Positions 38,204 through 50,231 are shown, counted from the first letter of the stretch. The stretch is DNA of 64,000 nt from Citrobacter sp. R56 (GCF_016811995.1 NZ_CP069159.1:3100001-3164000); one strand, 5' to 3'. The notes: generated by a model from the sequence alone, not told the origin. Made by a program: numbers and translations.

Positions 38204-38283
38204 AACCATGTCGAAACGGACCAACCCTTCGCCATTCACCTACGGGAAATGAATGGCTTGGGTTGTTTTACTCTTTTAATACT
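38180..38283 (-). ncRNA. sdhX: Candidate SdhX (RybD) small RNA in the sucD 3' UTR
   Basis: In E. coli SdhX is an Hfq-binding RNA of about 100 bases cut from the 3' end of the sdh-suc mRNA. The matching 3' UTR here is 104 bases long. It has a first hairpin (CCATTCA/TGAATGG with outer CAACCC/GGGTTG, 38222-38265) and ends in the terminator. Homology is inferred from place and architecture only. Confidence 0.6.
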
Positions 38284-39153
38284 TTACTTAATAACGCTTT
38301 TCAGTGCTTCGCCGATATCGGCCAGGCTACGAACGGTTTTCACGCCTGCCGCTTCCAGAGCCGCGAACTTCTCGTCCGCCGTTCCTTTACCGCCCGCGAT
38401 GATCGCGCCTGCGTGACCCATACGTTTGCCTTTCGGCGCGGTCACACCGGCAATGTAGCCGACAACCGGTTTGGTCACATGATCTTTAATGTACGCTGCG
38501 GCTTCTTCTTCCGCGCTACCACCGATTTCACCGATCATCACGATCGCTTCCGTCTGCGGATCTTCCTGGAACAGTTTCAGGATGTCGATAAAGTTAGAGC
38601 CAGGGATCGGGTCGCCGCCAATGCCCACACAGGTGGACTGACCGAAACCGTAGTCAGTGGTCTGCTTAACGGCTTCATAAGTCAGCGTACCGGAACGGGA
38701 AACGATACCCACTTTACCCGGCTTGTGAATGTGACCCGGCATGATGCCGATTTTGCATTCGCCCGGCGTGATAACACCTGGGCAGTTCGGACCAATCATG
38801 CGTACGCCAGCTTCATCAAGCTTCACTTTTACCGTCAGCATGTCCAGTGTCGGGATGCCTTCAGTGATGGTGATTACCAGTTTGATGCCTGCGTCGATCG
38901 CTTCCAGAATGGAGTCTTTGCAGAACGGCGCCGGAACGTAGATAACCGATGCGGTTGCACCTGTCGCTTCTACGGCTTCACGCACGGTGTTAAAGACCGG
39001 CAGTCCCAGATGTTCAGTACCGCCTTTACCTGGCGTAACGCCGCCAACCATCTGCGTACCGTAAGCAATTGCCTGCTCAGAGTGGAAAGTCCCCTGGCTA
39101 CCGGTAAAGCCCTGACAGATAACCTTGGTGTTTTTATCGATTAAAACAGACAT
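38284..39153 (-). CDS. sucD: Succinyl-CoA synthetase subunit alpha
   Basis: SucD binds CoA and carries the phosphohistidine in the TCA-cycle step that makes succinate and ATP. The 289 residues match E. coli. The N-terminal CoA fold has [21 protein letters not shown], and the active histidine is in [17 protein letters not shown] near residue 246. Its start shares one base with the sucC stop. Last gene of the operon. Confidence 0.97.
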   Translation of the reverse strand: MSVLIDKNTKVICQGFTGSQGTFHSEQAIAYGTQMVGGVTPGKGGTEHLGLPVFNTVREAVEATGATASVIYVPAPFCKDSILEAIDAGIKLVITITEGIPTLDMLTVKVKLDEAGVRMIGPNCPGVITPGECKIGIMPGHIHKPGKVGIVSRSGTLTYEAVKQTTDYGFGQSTCVGIGGDPIPGSNFIDILKLFQEDPQTEAIVMIGEIGGSAEEEAAAYIKDHVTKPVVGYIAGVTAPKGKRMGHAGAIIAGGKGTADEKFAALEAAGVKTVRSLADIGEALKSVIK

Positions 39154-40319
39154 TATTTCCCCTCCACTGCGGCAACAACCTGCTGAGCTGCATCCGTCAG
39201 ACTTTTCGCTGCAATAATATTCAGGCCGCTGTCAGCCAGTTTCTTCGCGCCGAGTTCGGCGTTGTTACCTTCCAGACGAACGACAACCGGAACGTTTACA
39301 CCCACTTCCGCCACTGCACCGATGATGCCGTCAGCGATCAGGTCGCAGCGCACGATACCACCGAAGATGTTAACCAGAACGGCTTTTACATTGTCGTCGG
39401 AAAGGATGATTTTGAACGCTTCGGTCACGCGCTCTTTGGTTGCGCCGCCGCCAACATCAAGGAAGTTAGCCGGTTCACCGCCGTGCAGTTTCACGATGTC
39501 CATGGTGCCCATTGCCAGGCCCGCACCGTTCACCATGCAACCGATGTTGCCGTCCAGCGCAACGTAGTTCAGTTCCCACTGTGCCGCCTGCGCTTCACGT
39601 GGGTCTTCCTGAGACTGGTCGCGCATTTCGCGCAGGTCAGCCTGGCGGAACAGTGCGTTACCGTCAGCGCCCAGTTTGCCATCGAGGCAGATCAGATCGC
39701 CCTGCTTAGTGATAACCAGCGGGTTGATTTCGATCAGCGCCAGATCGCGCTCCAGGAAGATGGTCGCCAGACCCATGAAGATTTTGGTGAACTGCTGAAC
39801 CTGTTTACCTTCCAGACCCAGTTTGAACGCCAGCTCACGTCCCTGATACGGCATTGGGCCTGCCAGCGGATCCAGTGCCACTTTGTGAATCAGGTGCGGG
39901 GTTTCTTCCGCCACTTTTTCGATTTCCACGCCGCCTTCGGTAGAGGCCATGAAGACCACGCGACGGGAGCTACGGTCAACAACCGCGCCCAGATAGAGTT
40001 CTTTATCAATATCAGTAGCTGCTTCAACCAGAATCTGGTTAACCGGCTGACCGTGCGCATCCGTTTGGTAGGTCACCAGACGTTTACCCAACCAGTGCTC
40101 AGCAAAAGCGCGAATTTCTTCTTTGCTCTTAACCACTTTCACACCGCCCGCTTTACCGCGGCCGCCAGCGTGAACCTGACATTTGACTACCCACGGACCC
40201 GCACCGATTTTAGAAGCGGCTTCTTCTGCTTCACGCGGAGTAGTACAGGCATAACCCACCGGCGCCGGTAAGCCATAGCGGGCAAAAAGTTGTTTTGCCT
40301 GATATTCATGTAAGTTCAT
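39153..40319 (-). CDS. sucC: Succinyl-CoA synthetase subunit beta
   Basis: SucC supplies the nucleotide and succinate sites of succinyl-CoA synthetase. The 388 residues match E. coli. The ATP-grasp domain begins [18 protein letters not shown] and includes [17 protein letters not shown]. The ligase domain contains [19 protein letters not shown] and [14 protein letters not shown] element lies between sucB and sucC. Confidence 0.97.
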   Translation of the reverse strand: MNLHEYQAKQLFARYGLPAPVGYACTTPREAEEAASKIGAGPWVVKCQVHAGGRGKAGGVKVVKSKEEIRAFAEHWLGKRLVTYQTDAHGQPVNQILVEAATDIDKELYLGAVVDRSSRRVVFMASTEGGVEIEKVAEETPHLIHKVALDPLAGPMPYQGRELAFKLGLEGKQVQQFTKIFMGLATIFLERDLALIEINPLVITKQGDLICLDGKLGADGNALFRQADLREMRDQSQEDPREAQAAQWELNYVALDGNIGCMVNGAGLAMGTMDIVKLHGGEPANFLDVGGGATKERVTEAFKIILSDDNVKAVLVNIFGGIVRCDLIADGIIGAVAEVGVNVPVVVRLEGNNAELGAKKLADSGLNIIAAKSLTDAAQQVVAAVEGK

Positions 40320-40379
40320 GTGTTCTGTCCATCCTTCAGTAATCGTTATCTTTAAACCCGTAGACCAGAGCGGTATCTT

Positions 40380-40411
40380 TGCCGGATGGCGCTACGCTTA
40401 TCCGGCCTACG
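40380..40411. repeat. REP element between sucB and sucC
   Basis: GCCGGATGGCGCTACGCTTATCCGGC-type palindrome (40381-40406) with flanking CTACGGG. A single REP unit in the sucB-sucC gap. Confidence 0.9.
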
Positions 40412-40433
40412 GGGCAGGTGATACTCTTGTTTA

Positions 40434-41654
40434 CTATACGTCCAGCAGCAGACGTGTCGGATCTTCCAGCAGCTCTTTAATGGCCACCAGGAAGCCTACT
40501 GACTCGCGACCATCGATCAGACGGTGGTCGTAAGACAGCGCAAGGTACATCATCGGCAGGATCTCAACCTTACCATCGACAGCCATCGGTCTGTCTTTGA
40601 TTGCGTGCATGCCCAGGATTGCGCTCTGCGGTGGGTTGATGATCGGCGTAGACATCAGGGAACCGAACACACCGCCGTTGGTGATGGTGAAGTTACCGCC
40701 GGTCAGATCTTCAACGGTCAGTTTGCCGTCGCGACCTTTCACTGCCAGTTCTTTAATTTTCTTCTCAACGTCAGCCATACCGAGGGCATCGACATCACGC
40801 AGCACCGGTGTTACCAGACCGCGCGGCGTAGATACTGCCATGCTGACATCGAAGTAGTTGTGGTACACCACATCATCGCCATCAATAGAGGCGTTGACTT
40901 CCGGATAACGTTTCAGCGCTTCAACCACCGCTTTCACGTAGAAAGACATAAAGCCCAGACGGATACCGTGACGTTTTTCGAACGCGTCGCCGTACTGCTT
41001 ACGCAGATCCATAATCGGCTTCATGTTGACTTCGTTGAAGGTCGTCAGCATAGCGGTCGAGTTTTTCGCTTCCAGCAGACGCTCGGCCACGCGCTTGCGC
41101 AGACGGGTCATTGGAACACGTTTTTCGCTACGCGCACCAAGAGCCGGTTGTGCAGCAGGGGCCGCAACTGGCGCTTTAGACTCGGCTTTTGCAGGCGCTT
41201 TCGCCAGATGCTTTTCAACATCTTCACGGGTGATACGACCGCCGACGCCGGTGCCTTTAATGGCGCTGGCTTCGAGGTTGTGCTCACCGAGCAGGCGACG
41301 GATCGCCGGGCTCAGCGCATCATTGTTTTGCTCAGACAGAGAAGCCTGCTGACGCTGCGCCGGGGTTGACGCTTGCTCATCAGACTTGGCGTTGGTTTCT
41401 TTCCCTGCGCTGTTGCCTTCACGCAGGCGACCCAGGATCTGGCGAGAAGTCACGGTGGTGCCTTCATCTTCCAGTACTGCATCCAGAATGCCGTCCGCCG
41501 ATGCCGGTACTTCCAGTACCACTTTGTCAGTTTCGATTTCTACCAGCACTTCGTCGCGAACAACCGCGTCGCCTGGTTTTTTATGCCAGGTTGCAACGGT
41601 CGCGTCTGCTACAGACTCAGGCAGGTCGGGAACAAGAATATCTACGCTACTCAT
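40434..41654 (-). CDS. sucB: 2-Oxoglutarate dehydrogenase E2, dihydrolipoyl succinyltransferase
   Basis: SucB is the 24-mer core of the 2-oxoglutarate dehydrogenase complex and moves the succinyl group to CoA. The 406 residues hold a lipoyl domain ([13 protein letters not shown], lipoyl-lysine near residue 44), a peripheral-subunit-binding domain near residues 110-150 ([22 protein letters not shown]) and the catalytic domain with [16 protein letters not shown]. One residue longer than K-12 SucB. It begins 14 bases after the sucA stop. Confidence 0.97.
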   Translation of the reverse strand: MSSVDILVPDLPESVADATVATWHKKPGDAVVRDEVLVEIETDKVVLEVPASADGILDAVLEDEGTTVTSRQILGRLREGNSAGKETNAKSDEQASTPAQRQQASLSEQNNDALSPAIRRLLGEHNLEASAIKGTGVGGRITREDVEKHLAKAPAKAESKAPVAAPAAQPALGARSEKRVPMTRLRKRVAERLLEAKNSTAMLTTFNEVNMKPIMDLRKQYGDAFEKRHGIRLGFMSFYVKAVVEALKRYPEVNASIDGDDVVYHNYFDVSMAVSTPRGLVTPVLRDVDALGMADVEKKIKELAVKGRDGKLTVEDLTGGNFTITNGGVFGSLMSTPIINPPQSAILGMHAIKDRPMAVDGKVEILPMMYLALSYDHRLIDGRESVGFLVAIKELLEDPTRLLLDV

Positions 41655-41668
41655 TTTGTATCCTTTAA

Positions 41669-44470
41669 TTAATCGACGTTCAGCGCGTCATTGACCAGAT
41701 CTTGTTGTTGCTTCTGGTGAACGGACATATACCCTACCGCCGGAGAGGCGGAGGCCGGGCGACCTGCATAACGCAGAGCAGACCCAAATGGAATCACTTC
41801 ACGGAAATGATGCTGGCTGCAATACCATGCGCCCTGGTTGAGCGGCTCTTCCTGGCACCAGACAAAATCATGTACGTGAGCGTACTGTTTTAATACTTCC
41901 TGCATCGCCTGATGCGGGAAAGGATAGAGTTGTTCGATGCGCACAATGGCCACATCTTTCTGGTTGTTCTTGCGACGCTGTTCCAGCAGATCGTAATAAA
42001 CCTTACCAGAACACATCACCACGCGCTTCACGCCTTGCGGATCGAGGTCATCAACTTCGCCGATAGCCGGCATGAAGGTGCCATTTGCCAGTTCATCAAG
42101 TGAAGAGACGGCCAGCGGGTGACGCAGCAGCGACTTCGGCGACATCACCACCAGCGGACGGCGCATACCGCGCAGCGCCTGACGACGCAACATGTGGTAC
42201 ACCTGAGCCGGGGTGGACGGGACGCAAACCTGCATGTTCTGCTCAGCGCAGAGTTGCAGATAACGTTCCAGACGCGCGGAGGAGTGCTCCGGACCCTGAC
42301 CTTCGTAACCGTGCGGCAGGAGCATGACCAGACCACACATACGTCCCCACTTCTGCTCACCGGAGGAGATGAACTGGTCGATAACCACCTGCGCGCCGTT
42401 GGCGAAGTCGCCGAATTGCGCTTCCCAGATAGTCAGCGTACGGGGTTCTGCTGTGGCATAACCGTATTCAAATGCCAGTACCGCTTCTTCAGAGAGCACG
42501 GAGTCCCAGACACGGAAAGTGCCCTGGCCGTTATGCACGTGCTGCAACGGGGTATAGGTGGAACCATTGGACTGGTTATGAATCACCGCGTGACGGTGGA
42601 AGAACGTACCACGGCCCGCATCTTCACCGGACAGACGCACCGGGATACCTTCATCGACCAGCGTCGCGTACGCCAGCGTTTCCGCGCCGCCCCAGTCGAA
42701 CAGTTTCTCGCCTGACGCCATCGCCTGACGGTCACCGTAAATTTTGGCTACGCGAGACTGCATCTCAACCGCTTCCGGCACGGTGCTGATACGTTTGGCC
42801 AGTTCCTGCAGGCGCTTCATTTCAACCGTATCCGGGTATTTTTCATCCCATTCATGATTGAGGTACGGCGACCAGGTAAAGGAGTGCATATTCATCGGAC
42901 GCCACTCTTTCACCACACATTCGCCAGCATCCAGCGCGTCGCGGTACAGATTGACCATTTCGGTGGAGTCTTCCTGCGAAGCGACTTTATCCTGCTCGAG
43001 TTTGTCGGCGTAGATTTTACGCGGCGTCGGATGTTTTTTGATTTTCTGATACATCAATGGCTGAGTTGCACTCGGCTCATCGGCTTCGTTATGGCCGTGA
43101 CGACGGTAGCAGAACAGGTCGATGAAGACATCGCGTTTAAAGGTGTTACGGAAGTCCAGCGCCAGACGGGTCACAAACGCGACCGCTTCCGGGTCATCCG
43201 CGTTAACGTGGAAGATCGGCGCCTGTACCATTTTACCGATGTCGGTGCAGTACGGGGTAGAACGCGCATCCAGCGGGTTAGAGGTGGTGAAGCCCACCTG
43301 GTTGTTGATAACGATGCGAACGGTACCGCCCACTTCGTAACCCCGCGCTTTCGACATGTTCAGAGTTTCCTGAACCACGCCCTGCCCTGTCACTGCCGCG
43401 TCACCGTGAATGGTGATTGGCAGAACTTTATTGCTGCTCGGCTCGTCCAGACGATCCAAACGCGCACGCACGGAACCGATAACCACCGGGCTGACGATTT
43501 CCAGGTGCGACGGGTTAAACGCCAGCGCCAGGTGAACCAGACCGCCTTCGGTTTCGATATCAGACGAGAAGCCCATGTGGTACTTCACGTCACCGGTGCC
43601 GAGATGTTCTTTGTGTTTGCCCGCAAATTCGTCGAACAGATCCTGCGGTTTTTTACCCAGAACGTTAACCAGCACGTTCAGACGACCACGGTGCGCCATA
43701 CCCAGCACCACTTCACGGGTGCCGCTGTTACCCGCATGACGGATCATCTCTTTGAGCATAGGAATTAACGCATCGCCGCCTTCCAGCGAGAAGCGTTTCG
43801 CCCCCGGGAATTTCGCGCCCAGATAACGTTCAAGACCTTCCGCTGCGGTCAGTTCGCTCAGGAAGCGTTTCTTCTCTTCAGTGCTAAATGCCGCACGACC
43901 CGATTCGATACGCTGTTGCAGCCAACGTTTCTCTTCGGTACTGGTGATGTGCATATACTCGGCGCCAATCGGGCCGCAATAGGTCTGTTTGAGCGCGGAA
44001 AGCAGCTCGCCCAGCTTCATTGTTTCTTTGCCGCCAGCAAAAGAACCTACGTTAAAGCTTTCCTGGAAATCGGCCTCAGTCAGGTCGTGGAAAGAAGGAT
44101 CCAGATCTGCCACGTTTTCTTGCTTCCACAGTCCCAGCGGGTCGAGGTTTGCATGCTGGTGACCGCGGAAACGATAAGCGTTGATAAGCTGCAGGACTTT
44201 AACCTGCTTAGCATTGGTGTCAGGGTCGGAAATCGTAGAAGAGTAACGTGAGGCATCCTTCGCCAGACGACGGAAATAATCACGCGTTGTTGAATGGAAT
44301 TGATCCGGTTTGACTCCGGTGCCAGGTAACTGCTGGAACATAGAACGCCAGTTGGCGTCTACTGAGTCAGGATCGGTTAAGAAGTCTTCATAGAGCTGTT
44401 CTATCCAGCTCTGGTTTGCGCCAGAGAGGTAAGAAGAGTCCAACCAGGCTTTCATTGCGCCGTTCTGCAT
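41669..44470 (-). CDS. sucA: 2-Oxoglutarate dehydrogenase E1
   Basis: SucA is the thiamine-diphosphate decarboxylase of the 2-oxoglutarate dehydrogenase complex. The 933 residues match E. coli exactly in length. The ThDP region includes [19 protein letters not shown], with the metal site further on at [20 protein letters not shown]. The catalytic-domain segments [20 protein letters not shown] and [18 protein letters not shown] are intact. It starts the suc half of the operon, 387 bases after sdhB. Confidence 0.98.
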   Translation of the reverse strand: MQNGAMKAWLDSSYLSGANQSWIEQLYEDFLTDPDSVDANWRSMFQQLPGTGVKPDQFHSTTRDYFRRLAKDASRYSSTISDPDTNAKQVKVLQLINAYRFRGHQHANLDPLGLWKQENVADLDPSFHDLTEADFQESFNVGSFAGGKETMKLGELLSALKQTYCGPIGAEYMHITSTEEKRWLQQRIESGRAAFSTEEKKRFLSELTAAEGLERYLGAKFPGAKRFSLEGGDALIPMLKEMIRHAGNSGTREVVLGMAHRGRLNVLVNVLGKKPQDLFDEFAGKHKEHLGTGDVKYHMGFSSDIETEGGLVHLALAFNPSHLEIVSPVVIGSVRARLDRLDEPSSNKVLPITIHGDAAVTGQGVVQETLNMSKARGYEVGGTVRIVINNQVGFTTSNPLDARSTPYCTDIGKMVQAPIFHVNADDPEAVAFVTRLALDFRNTFKRDVFIDLFCYRRHGHNEADEPSATQPLMYQKIKKHPTPRKIYADKLEQDKVASQEDSTEMVNLYRDALDAGECVVKEWRPMNMHSFTWSPYLNHEWDEKYPDTVEMKRLQELAKRISTVPEAVEMQSRVAKIYGDRQAMASGEKLFDWGGAETLAYATLVDEGIPVRLSGEDAGRGTFFHRHAVIHNQSNGSTYTPLQHVHNGQGTFRVWDSVLSEEAVLAFEYGYATAEPRTLTIWEAQFGDFANGAQVVIDQFISSGEQKWGRMCGLVMLLPHGYEGQGPEHSSARLERYLQLCAEQNMQVCVPSTPAQVYHMLRRQALRGMRRPLVVMSPKSLLRHPLAVSSLDELANGTFMPAIGEVDDLDPQGVKRVVMCSGKVYYDLLEQRRKNNQKDVAIVRIEQLYPFPHQAMQEVLKQYAHVHDFVWCQEEPLNQGAWYCSQHHFREVIPFGSALRYAGRPASASPAVGYMSVHQKQQQDLVNDALNVD

Positions 44471-44585
44471 CGTGATCCCTTAAGCATTCTGTATGCTTAT
44501 TTCGCCGTGGATACTAACCACGCACAACCGGTGTGCGTGCCGGGGTTCACTTGTTGCGGACTGTCGTGTGATCTGCGTCCGCTAA

Positions 44586-44761
44586 GGAACCTTTAAAAAC
44601 TGTCTAATAATCGTCGCTGTTCAGGCTGCGACTGCGTTGCAACCGTCCCTCACACCGGTCACATAGTTAACTATGCTCCCGGTGATTCGTTCCGTTCGCG
44701 CCTTGTCTCGCGCTGAACATCTCGATTATTGCTATCAATCTGGCAGTTTTTAGAGGTTTCC
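44586..44761. repeat. Long nested imperfect palindrome between sdhB and sucA
   Basis: Ends GGAACCTTTAAAAACTG (44586-44602) and CAGTTTTTAGAGGTTTCC (44744-44761) are inverted. Inside, in matching order, are AATAATCG/CGATTATT (44606, 44723), TGTTCAG/CTGAACA (44618, 44713), ACCGG/CCGGT (44654, 44679) and the central ATAGTTAACTAT (44663-44674). It looks like a small non-autonomous repeat of enterobacteria (MITE-like). I do not recognise a named family. It is transcribed within the sdh-suc mRNA. Confidence 0.75.
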
Positions 44762-44771
44762 TGCACTTACT

Positions 44772-44851
44772 TGCCTGATGTCGCTGCGCTTATCAGGCCT
44801 ACGGGAGAATGCCCTGTAGGCCGGATAAGACGTCAGTCGCCATCCGGCGTT
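44772..44851. repeat. REP/BIME element downstream of sdhB
   Basis: Inverted REP units: CCTGATGTCGCTGCGCTTATCAGGCC at 44774 onward and GTAGGCCGGATAAGACG... GCCATCCGGC to 44849. Confidence 0.9.
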
Positions 44852-44857
44852 GACTAC

Positions 44858-45574
44858 TTACGCACTGCGATTCAGCAACATCGATTTAATATGACCAATA
44901 GCGCGCGTCGGGTTAAGCCCTTTCGGACAGACACTGACGCAGTTCATGATGCTGTGGCAGCGGAATACACTGAAAGCATCACTCAACCCTTCCAGACGGC
45001 TATCGGTTTCAGTATCGCGGCTGTCGATCAGGAAGCGATACGCAGCAAGCAGACCCGCCGGGCCGATAAATTTGTCCGGATTCCACCAGAATGACGGGCA
45101 GGATGTTGAGCAGCATGCACACAGAATGCACTCGTACAACCCATCCAGTTTTTCACGCTGCTCAGGCATCTGTAAATGCTCACGAGCGGGTGGATTTTGC
45201 CCATTATTCAATAGGTAAGGTTTAATCTTCTCATATTGGGCATAGAATTGCCCCATGTCTACCACCAAATCGCGAACAACCGGTAAGCCAGGCAGGGGAC
45301 GGATCACAATTTTCTTACCCGGCTGGTGTAACGCCGAAATCGGGGTGATACAGGCCAGACCATTTTTACCGTTCATGTTCAAACCATCGGAGCCACACAC
45401 CCCTTCACGGCATGAGCGACGGAACGACAAACTTGGGTCTTTTTCTTTCAGCTGGATTAAGGCATCCAGCAGCATCATGTCACGCCCTTCTTCGCCTTCC
45501 AGGGTGTAATCCTGCATGCGCGGAGCGTCATCAACATCCGGGTTATAGCGATAAATCGAAAACTCGAGTTTCAT
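44858..45574 (-). CDS. sdhB: Succinate dehydrogenase iron-sulfur subunit
   Basis: SdhB carries electrons from FAD to quinone through three clusters. The 238 residues contain the [2Fe-2S] motif CREGVCGSDGLNMNG near residue 55, the [4Fe-4S] motif CILCACCSTSCP near residue 149 and the [3Fe-4S] region CHSIMNCVSVCPKGLNP near residue 206. It starts 15 bases after the sdhA stop. Confidence 0.97.
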   Translation of the reverse strand: MKLEFSIYRYNPDVDDAPRMQDYTLEGEEGRDMMLLDALIQLKEKDPSLSFRRSCREGVCGSDGLNMNGKNGLACITPISALHQPGKKIVIRPLPGLPVVRDLVVDMGQFYAQYEKIKPYLLNNGQNPPAREHLQMPEQREKLDGLYECILCACCSTSCPSFWWNPDKFIGPAGLLAAYRFLIDSRDTETDSRLEGLSDAFSVFRCHSIMNCVSVCPKGLNPTRAIGHIKSMLLNRSA

Positions 45575-45589
45575 TGTCCTGTCTCCGCA

Positions 45590-47356
45590 TTAGTAAGTAC
45601 GAATCTTCGGCGGGAATGCCGGGCGCAGTTTCGGTTCCATATTGACCTGACGTCGCGTCATGGATTCCGTCTCTGGCAGATACAGGGAATGGCACAGCCA
45701 GTTTTCATCATCACGTTCCGGGAAGTCGAAGCGGCTATGCGCGCCACGGCTTTCAGTACGGAAGTTGGCGGATACTGCGGTTGCGTAAGCGGTTTCCATC
45801 AGGTTATCCAGCTCCAGGCACTCGACGCGCTGGGTATTGAACTCGCTGGAGGTGTCATCCAGGCGCGCATTTTTCAGACGCTCGCGGATCGCTTTCAACT
45901 GCTCAAGCCCTTTCGCCATCGCATCACCTTCGCGGAATACCGAGAAGTTATGCTGCATACATTCCTGCAAGGCTTTACGGATAACCACCGGATCTTCGCC
46001 GTCACGGTTGCCGTTCCAGCGGTTCAGACGTTCCAGAGAAGCGTCGATTTCCTCTTCGGTCGCATCCAGCAGGGCACCCTGCTCCGCGATGGATTCTTGC
46101 AGATGCAGGCCAACCGCACGGCCAAATACCACCAGGTCGAGCAGCGAGTTGCCGCCCAGACGGTTGGCGCCGTGAACCGATACGCAGGCGATTTCGCCCA
46201 CCGCAAACAGCCCAGGGATCACCACGTCTTCGCCCTGCGCGTTCACGGTCAGCGCCTGACCGGTCACTTTGGTCGGGATACCGCCCATCATATAGTGGCA
46301 GGTTGGGATGACCGGAATCGGCTCTTTCACCGGGTCAACGTGTGCGAAGGTACGGGACAGCTCAAGAATGCCCGGCAGACGGGATTCGAGAACGTCTTTA
46401 CCCAGATGGTCGAGTTTCAATTTAGCATGCGGGCCCCACGGGCCGTCACAGCCGCGCCCTTCACGGATTTCAATCATGATGGAACGCGCCACCACGTCAC
46501 GACCCGCCAGGTCTTTCGCATTCGGGGCATAACGCTCCATGAAGCGCTCGCCGTGTTTGTTAAGCAGATAACCACCTTCACCACGGCAGCCTTCTGTCAC
46601 CAGAACGCCCGCACCGGCGATACCGGTTGGGTGGAACTGCCACATTTCCATATCCTGCACCGGTACACCGGCACGGATAGCCATACCGACGCCGTCACCG
46701 GTGTTGATATGCGCGTTAGTGGTGGACTGATAGATACGGCCTGCGCCGCCGGTCGCCAGCACAGTGGCGTTAGCTTTGAAGTAAACCACTTCACCGGTTT
46801 CGATACACAGCGCGGTACAACCGACCACGGCGCCATCGGCGTTTTTCACCAGATCCAGCGCGTACCACTCAGAGAAAATGGTGGTGTGGTTTTTCAGGTT
46901 CTGCTGATACAGCGTGTGCAGCAGTGCGTGACCGGTACGGTCAGCCGCCGCTGCGGTACGTGCCGCCTGCTCGCCGCCGAAGTTTTTCGACTGGCCGCCA
47001 AACGGACGTTGATAAATAGTGCCATTATCGAGACGAGAGAACGGAAGCCCCATGTGGTCCAGCTCCAGAATCGCTTCCGGGCCGGTCTTACACATATATT
47101 CAATCGCGTCCTGGTCGCCAATATAGTCCGACCCTTTTACGGTGTCGTACATGTGCCATTCCCAGTTATCTTCATGGGTATTACCGAGCGCAACGGTAAT
47201 GCCACCCTGCGCAGACACGGTATGGGAACGGGTTGGGAAGACTTTAGACAGCAGCGCACAGGTCTGGCCGCTTTGGGAAATTTGCAGCGCCGCACGCATA
47301 CCTGCGCCGCCTGCGCCAATCACTACAGCATCAAATTCTCTTACTGGCAGTTTCAT
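45590..47356 (-). CDS. sdhA: Succinate dehydrogenase flavoprotein subunit
   Basis: SdhA oxidises succinate to fumarate with covalently bound FAD. The 588-residue form beginning [20 protein letters not shown] matches E. coli. The FAD-linked histidine is in [11 protein letters not shown] (near residue 45) and the catalytic region around residue 285 has [14 protein letters not shown]. The ATG at 47356 overlaps the sdhD stop by one base; an in-frame start four codons earlier lies inside sdhD. Confidence 0.98.
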   Translation of the reverse strand: MKLPVREFDAVVIGAGGAGMRAALQISQSGQTCALLSKVFPTRSHTVSAQGGITVALGNTHEDNWEWHMYDTVKGSDYIGDQDAIEYMCKTGPEAILELDHMGLPFSRLDNGTIYQRPFGGQSKNFGGEQAARTAAAADRTGHALLHTLYQQNLKNHTTIFSEWYALDLVKNADGAVVGCTALCIETGEVVYFKANATVLATGGAGRIYQSTTNAHINTGDGVGMAIRAGVPVQDMEMWQFHPTGIAGAGVLVTEGCRGEGGYLLNKHGERFMERYAPNAKDLAGRDVVARSIMIEIREGRGCDGPWGPHAKLKLDHLGKDVLESRLPGILELSRTFAHVDPVKEPIPVIPTCHYMMGGIPTKVTGQALTVNAQGEDVVIPGLFAVGEIACVSVHGANRLGGNSLLDLVVFGRAVGLHLQESIAEQGALLDATEEEIDASLERLNRWNGNRDGEDPVVIRKALQECMQHNFSVFREGDAMAKGLEQLKAIRERLKNARLDDTSSEFNTQRVECLELDNLMETAYATAVSANFRTESRGAHSRFDFPERDDENWLCHSLYLPETESMTRRQVNMEPKLRPAFPPKIRTY

Positions 47357-47703
47357 TACACACCCCACACCACAACAAATCCATAAATGACGTAAACCAC
47401 CAGCGCAACAACAATAACCAGTTGCAGCACAAGGCGCACAGCCAGCGGTTTAACGTAGTCGGTCAACACCTGCCACATGCCGATCCAGGCATGGATTAAG
47501 ATGGAAAACAGAGCCAGCAGGGTGAAGACTTTGGTGAATGCCGATGAGAAGAAACCCGTCCAGATTTCCCAGGTCAGCTCGCCGCTTGTGGCGAAAAAGC
47601 CGACCATATAGATGATGTATAACGTCAGAACGATAGCGGTAGCACGGACCAGAATGAAGTCATGTACGCCGTTGCGTCCCAATGCGGAGGCGTTGCTTAC
47701 CAT
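47356..47703 (-). CDS. sdhD: Succinate dehydrogenase membrane anchor SdhD
   Basis: SdhD is one of the two membrane anchors holding haem b556 and the quinone site. The 115 residues form three helices. The haem histidine is in [19 protein letters not shown] near residue 71, with the quinone tyrosine nearby. It overlaps sdhC by seven bases and sdhA by one. Confidence 0.97.
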   Translation of the reverse strand: MVSNASALGRNGVHDFILVRATAIVLTLYIIYMVGFFATSGELTWEIWTGFFSSAFTKVFTLLALFSILIHAWIGMWQVLTDYVKPLAVRLVLQLVIVVALVVYVIYGFVVVWGV

Positions 47704-48086
47704 ACGAGGACTCCTGCGAGAAGTGAAAGCACGACAGTGATAACAAAAGAGATTTTGGCGGAGCGTTTACCCGCTTCGAATGTTTCTTCCAGATAGCCAA
47801 AATCCATCATCATGTGACGAACACCGACCACGACGTGATACGCCAGCGCGGTGAGAATGCCCCACATAATAAATTTAACGAAGAAGCTTCCCATGATGGC
47901 GGACGCCTGCTGGAATCCTTCAGGGGAAGAGAGGCTGGTACCCAATAACCACAACAGGATCCCGACCGCCACAAAGGTGATCACTCCGGAAACGCGATGG
48001 AGAATGGACGCTATCGCCGTGATTGGGAAGCGGATCGTTTGCAGATCCAAATTGACAGGTCTTTGTTTTTTCACATTTCTTATCAT
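47697..48086 (-). CDS. sdhC: Succinate dehydrogenase cytochrome b556 subunit SdhC
   Basis: SdhC is the other membrane anchor of complex II. The 129-residue form starting [21 protein letters not shown] matches E. coli; an in-frame ATG five codons earlier is unlikely. The quinone-site residues lie in ASILHRVSG and the haem histidine in [19 protein letters not shown]. It is the first gene of the sdhCDAB-sucABCD operon, divergent from gltA. Confidence 0.96.
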   Translation of the reverse strand: MIRNVKKQRPVNLDLQTIRFPITAIASILHRVSGVITFVAVGILLWLLGTSLSSPEGFQQASAIMGSFFVKFIMWGILTALAYHVVVGVRHMMMDFGYLEETFEAGKRSAKISFVITVVLSLLAGVLVW

Positions 48087-48795
48087 GAATAACGCCCACA
48101 TGCTGTTCTTATTATTCCCTTTGGACTTCGGGTACAGAGAGGATCCTGTAGCCTGGAAGACGGCGGGATTTCCTTACTCCGGTCTGCGTGCGGGTCAGAC
48201 AGCGTCCTTATCTATAACTGTGCGTCATGTAAAACACTGCTTCCAGATGCTAAATCGACACGTTACAACGCTGGGTGGCTCGGGATTGCAGGGTATTCCG
48301 GAGACCTGGCGGCAGTATAGGACGTTCACAAAATCATTACAATTAACCTACATATAGTTTGTCGGGTTTTATCCCGAACAGTGACATAGGTCACGATACC
48401 AACATTTATTTAATTTTTAATCATCTGATTTGACAACCATTAAACAAAGTTGTTACAAACGACACCAGAAAAAGCATATAATGCGTAAAAGTTATGGGGT
48501 CACTCTTTCACCTGACATTAAGTTATGTAACAGTGTATAGGTATTGACCGATTCCTTCAGGACAGTTATTAGTGATAAACAGGTTTAATAATTCGGATTG
48601 CTAAGTACTTGATTTGCTGCTTATTCGCCATGAATTAACCGTTTTACCTGCAAGCGCCCATAGCTCTGTACCCAGGTCTTCCCCCCTCTTTCCAGAGCGG
48701 CGAGCCAAATAACAAACTGGTAACGGTTCATTGATGTACGAAGGCAAATGTGAGTTCCGGCAGTCTTAAGCAATAAGGCGCTAAGGAGACCGTAA
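48087..48795. promoter_or_regulatory. Divergent sdhC-gltA control region with a CRP site
   Basis: This 709-base region holds no gene. GTGACATAGGTCAC at 48381-48394 is a good CRP core, about 295 bases before sdhC. AT-rich tracts near 48400-48480 are where ArcA and FNR would act, as in E. coli, where sdh and gltA are repressed without oxygen and by glucose. The last 200 bases before gltA form its leader. Confidence 0.7.
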
Positions 48796-50079
48796 ATGGC
48801 TGATACAAAAGCAAAGCTCACCCTAAATGGTGATGCAGCTATTGAACTGGATGTGCTGAAGGGCACGCTAGGTCAAGACGTTATTGATATTCGTAGCCTT
48901 GGTTCAAAAGGTATGTTCACTTTTGACCCAGGTTTTACCTCTACCGCATCCTGCGAATCCAAAATTACGTTCATCGACGGCGATGAAGGTATTTTGCTGC
49001 ATCGCGGCTTCCCGATCGATCAGTTGGCGACCGAGTCCAACTATCTGGAAGTGTGTTATATCCTGCTGTACGGCGAGAAGCCGAGCCAGGAAGAGTACGA
49101 CGAGTTCAGAACTACTGTTACCCGCCATACGATGATCCACGAGCAAATTACTCGCCTGTTCCACGCCTTCCGTCGCGATTCTCATCCGATGGCCGTTATG
49201 TGTGGGATCACCGGTGCGCTGGCGGCGTTTTATCACGACTCTCTGGACGTGAATAACCCGCGCCACCGTGAGATTGCTGCCTTCCGTCTGCTGTCCAAAA
49301 TGCCGACCATGGCGGCAATGTGTTACAAATATTCTATCGGCCAGCCGTTCGTTTATCCGCGCAACGACCTCTCCTATGCCGGTAATTTCCTGAACATGAT
49401 GTTCTCTACGCCGTGTGAAAACTATGAAGTGAACCCGGTGCTGGAACGTGCGATGGACCGTATCCTGATCCTGCACGCCGATCACGAACAGAACGCGTCA
49501 ACCTCTACCGTGCGTACTGCCGGTTCTTCTGGCGCTAACCCATTTGCCTGCATCGCGGCCGGTATCGCCTCCCTGTGGGGACCGGCGCACGGCGGCGCGA
49601 ACGAAGCGGCGCTGAAAATGCTGGAAGAAATCAGCTCTGTTCAACACATACCGGAATTTGTTCGCCGCGCGAAAGACAAGAACGACTCTTTCCGCCTGAT
49701 GGGCTTCGGTCACCGTGTTTACAAAAACTACGATCCGCGTGCGACCGTGATGCGCGAAACCTGCCACGAAGTACTTAAAGAGCTGGGCACCAAAGATGAC
49801 CTGCTGGAAGTGGCGATGGAGCTGGAACACATTGCACTGAACGACCCGTACTTCATCGAGAAGAAACTCTACCCGAACGTAGACTTCTACTCCGGCATCA
49901 TTCTGAAAGCGATGGGCATTCCGTCCTCCATGTTTACCGTTATCTTCGCGATGGCGCGTACCGTGGGCTGGATTGCGCACTGGAACGAAATGCACACCGA
50001 CGGCATGAAAATTGCGCGTCCTCGTCAGCTGTACACCGGCTACGAACAGCGCGATTTTAAATCCGCGATCAAGCGTTAA
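48796..50079 (+). CDS. gltA: Citrate synthase (type II)
   Basis: GltA condenses oxaloacetate and acetyl-CoA in the first TCA step. The 427 residues and hexameric, NADH-inhibited type match E. coli. The catalytic residues are in place: His near residue 265 ([13 protein letters not shown]), His306 in [14 protein letters not shown], and Asp363 in [20 protein letters not shown] precedes the ATG. Confidence 0.98.
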   Translation: MADTKAKLTLNGDAAIELDVLKGTLGQDVIDIRSLGSKGMFTFDPGFTSTASCESKITFIDGDEGILLHRGFPIDQLATESNYLEVCYILLYGEKPSQEEYDEFRTTVTRHTMIHEQITRLFHAFRRDSHPMAVMCGITGALAAFYHDSLDVNNPRHREIAAFRLLSKMPTMAAMCYKYSIGQPFVYPRNDLSYAGNFLNMMFSTPCENYEVNPVLERAMDRILILHADHEQNASTSTVRTAGSSGANPFACIAAGIASLWGPAHGGANEAALKMLEEISSVQHIPEFVRRAKDKNDSFRLMGFGHRVYKNYDPRATVMRETCHEVLKELGTKDDLLEVAMELEHIALNDPYFIEKKLYPNVDFYSGIILKAMGIPSSMFTVIFAMARTVGWIAHWNEMHTDGMKIARPRQLYTGYEQRDFKSAIKR

Positions 50080-50095
50080 TTTTCGCGCTCAACAA

Positions 50096-50120
50096 AACGC
50101 GCCTACGGGCGCGTTTTTTT
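50096..50120 (+). terminator. gltA terminator
   Basis: ACGCGCC, TAC, GGGCGCGT (50097-50114) followed by TTTTTT. Confidence 0.92.
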
Positions 50121-50231
50121 ATGTCTTCACCGCCCTGCCCCCGCGTTTTTATTAATTACTGGTATTTTTTTCTCCGCCCGCTTTCTCTATGCTGTATCGA
50201 TACATCACACAAAAATACCAGGGAGCATGAA

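Noticed and set aside
38263-39144. 293-codon open frame antisense to sucD
   Set aside because: Mirror frame of a conserved gene; no domain.
45689-47386. 565-codon open frame antisense to sdhA
   Set aside because: Long, but exactly opposite sdhA, in the usual codon-mirror phase, with no family features or ribosome site.
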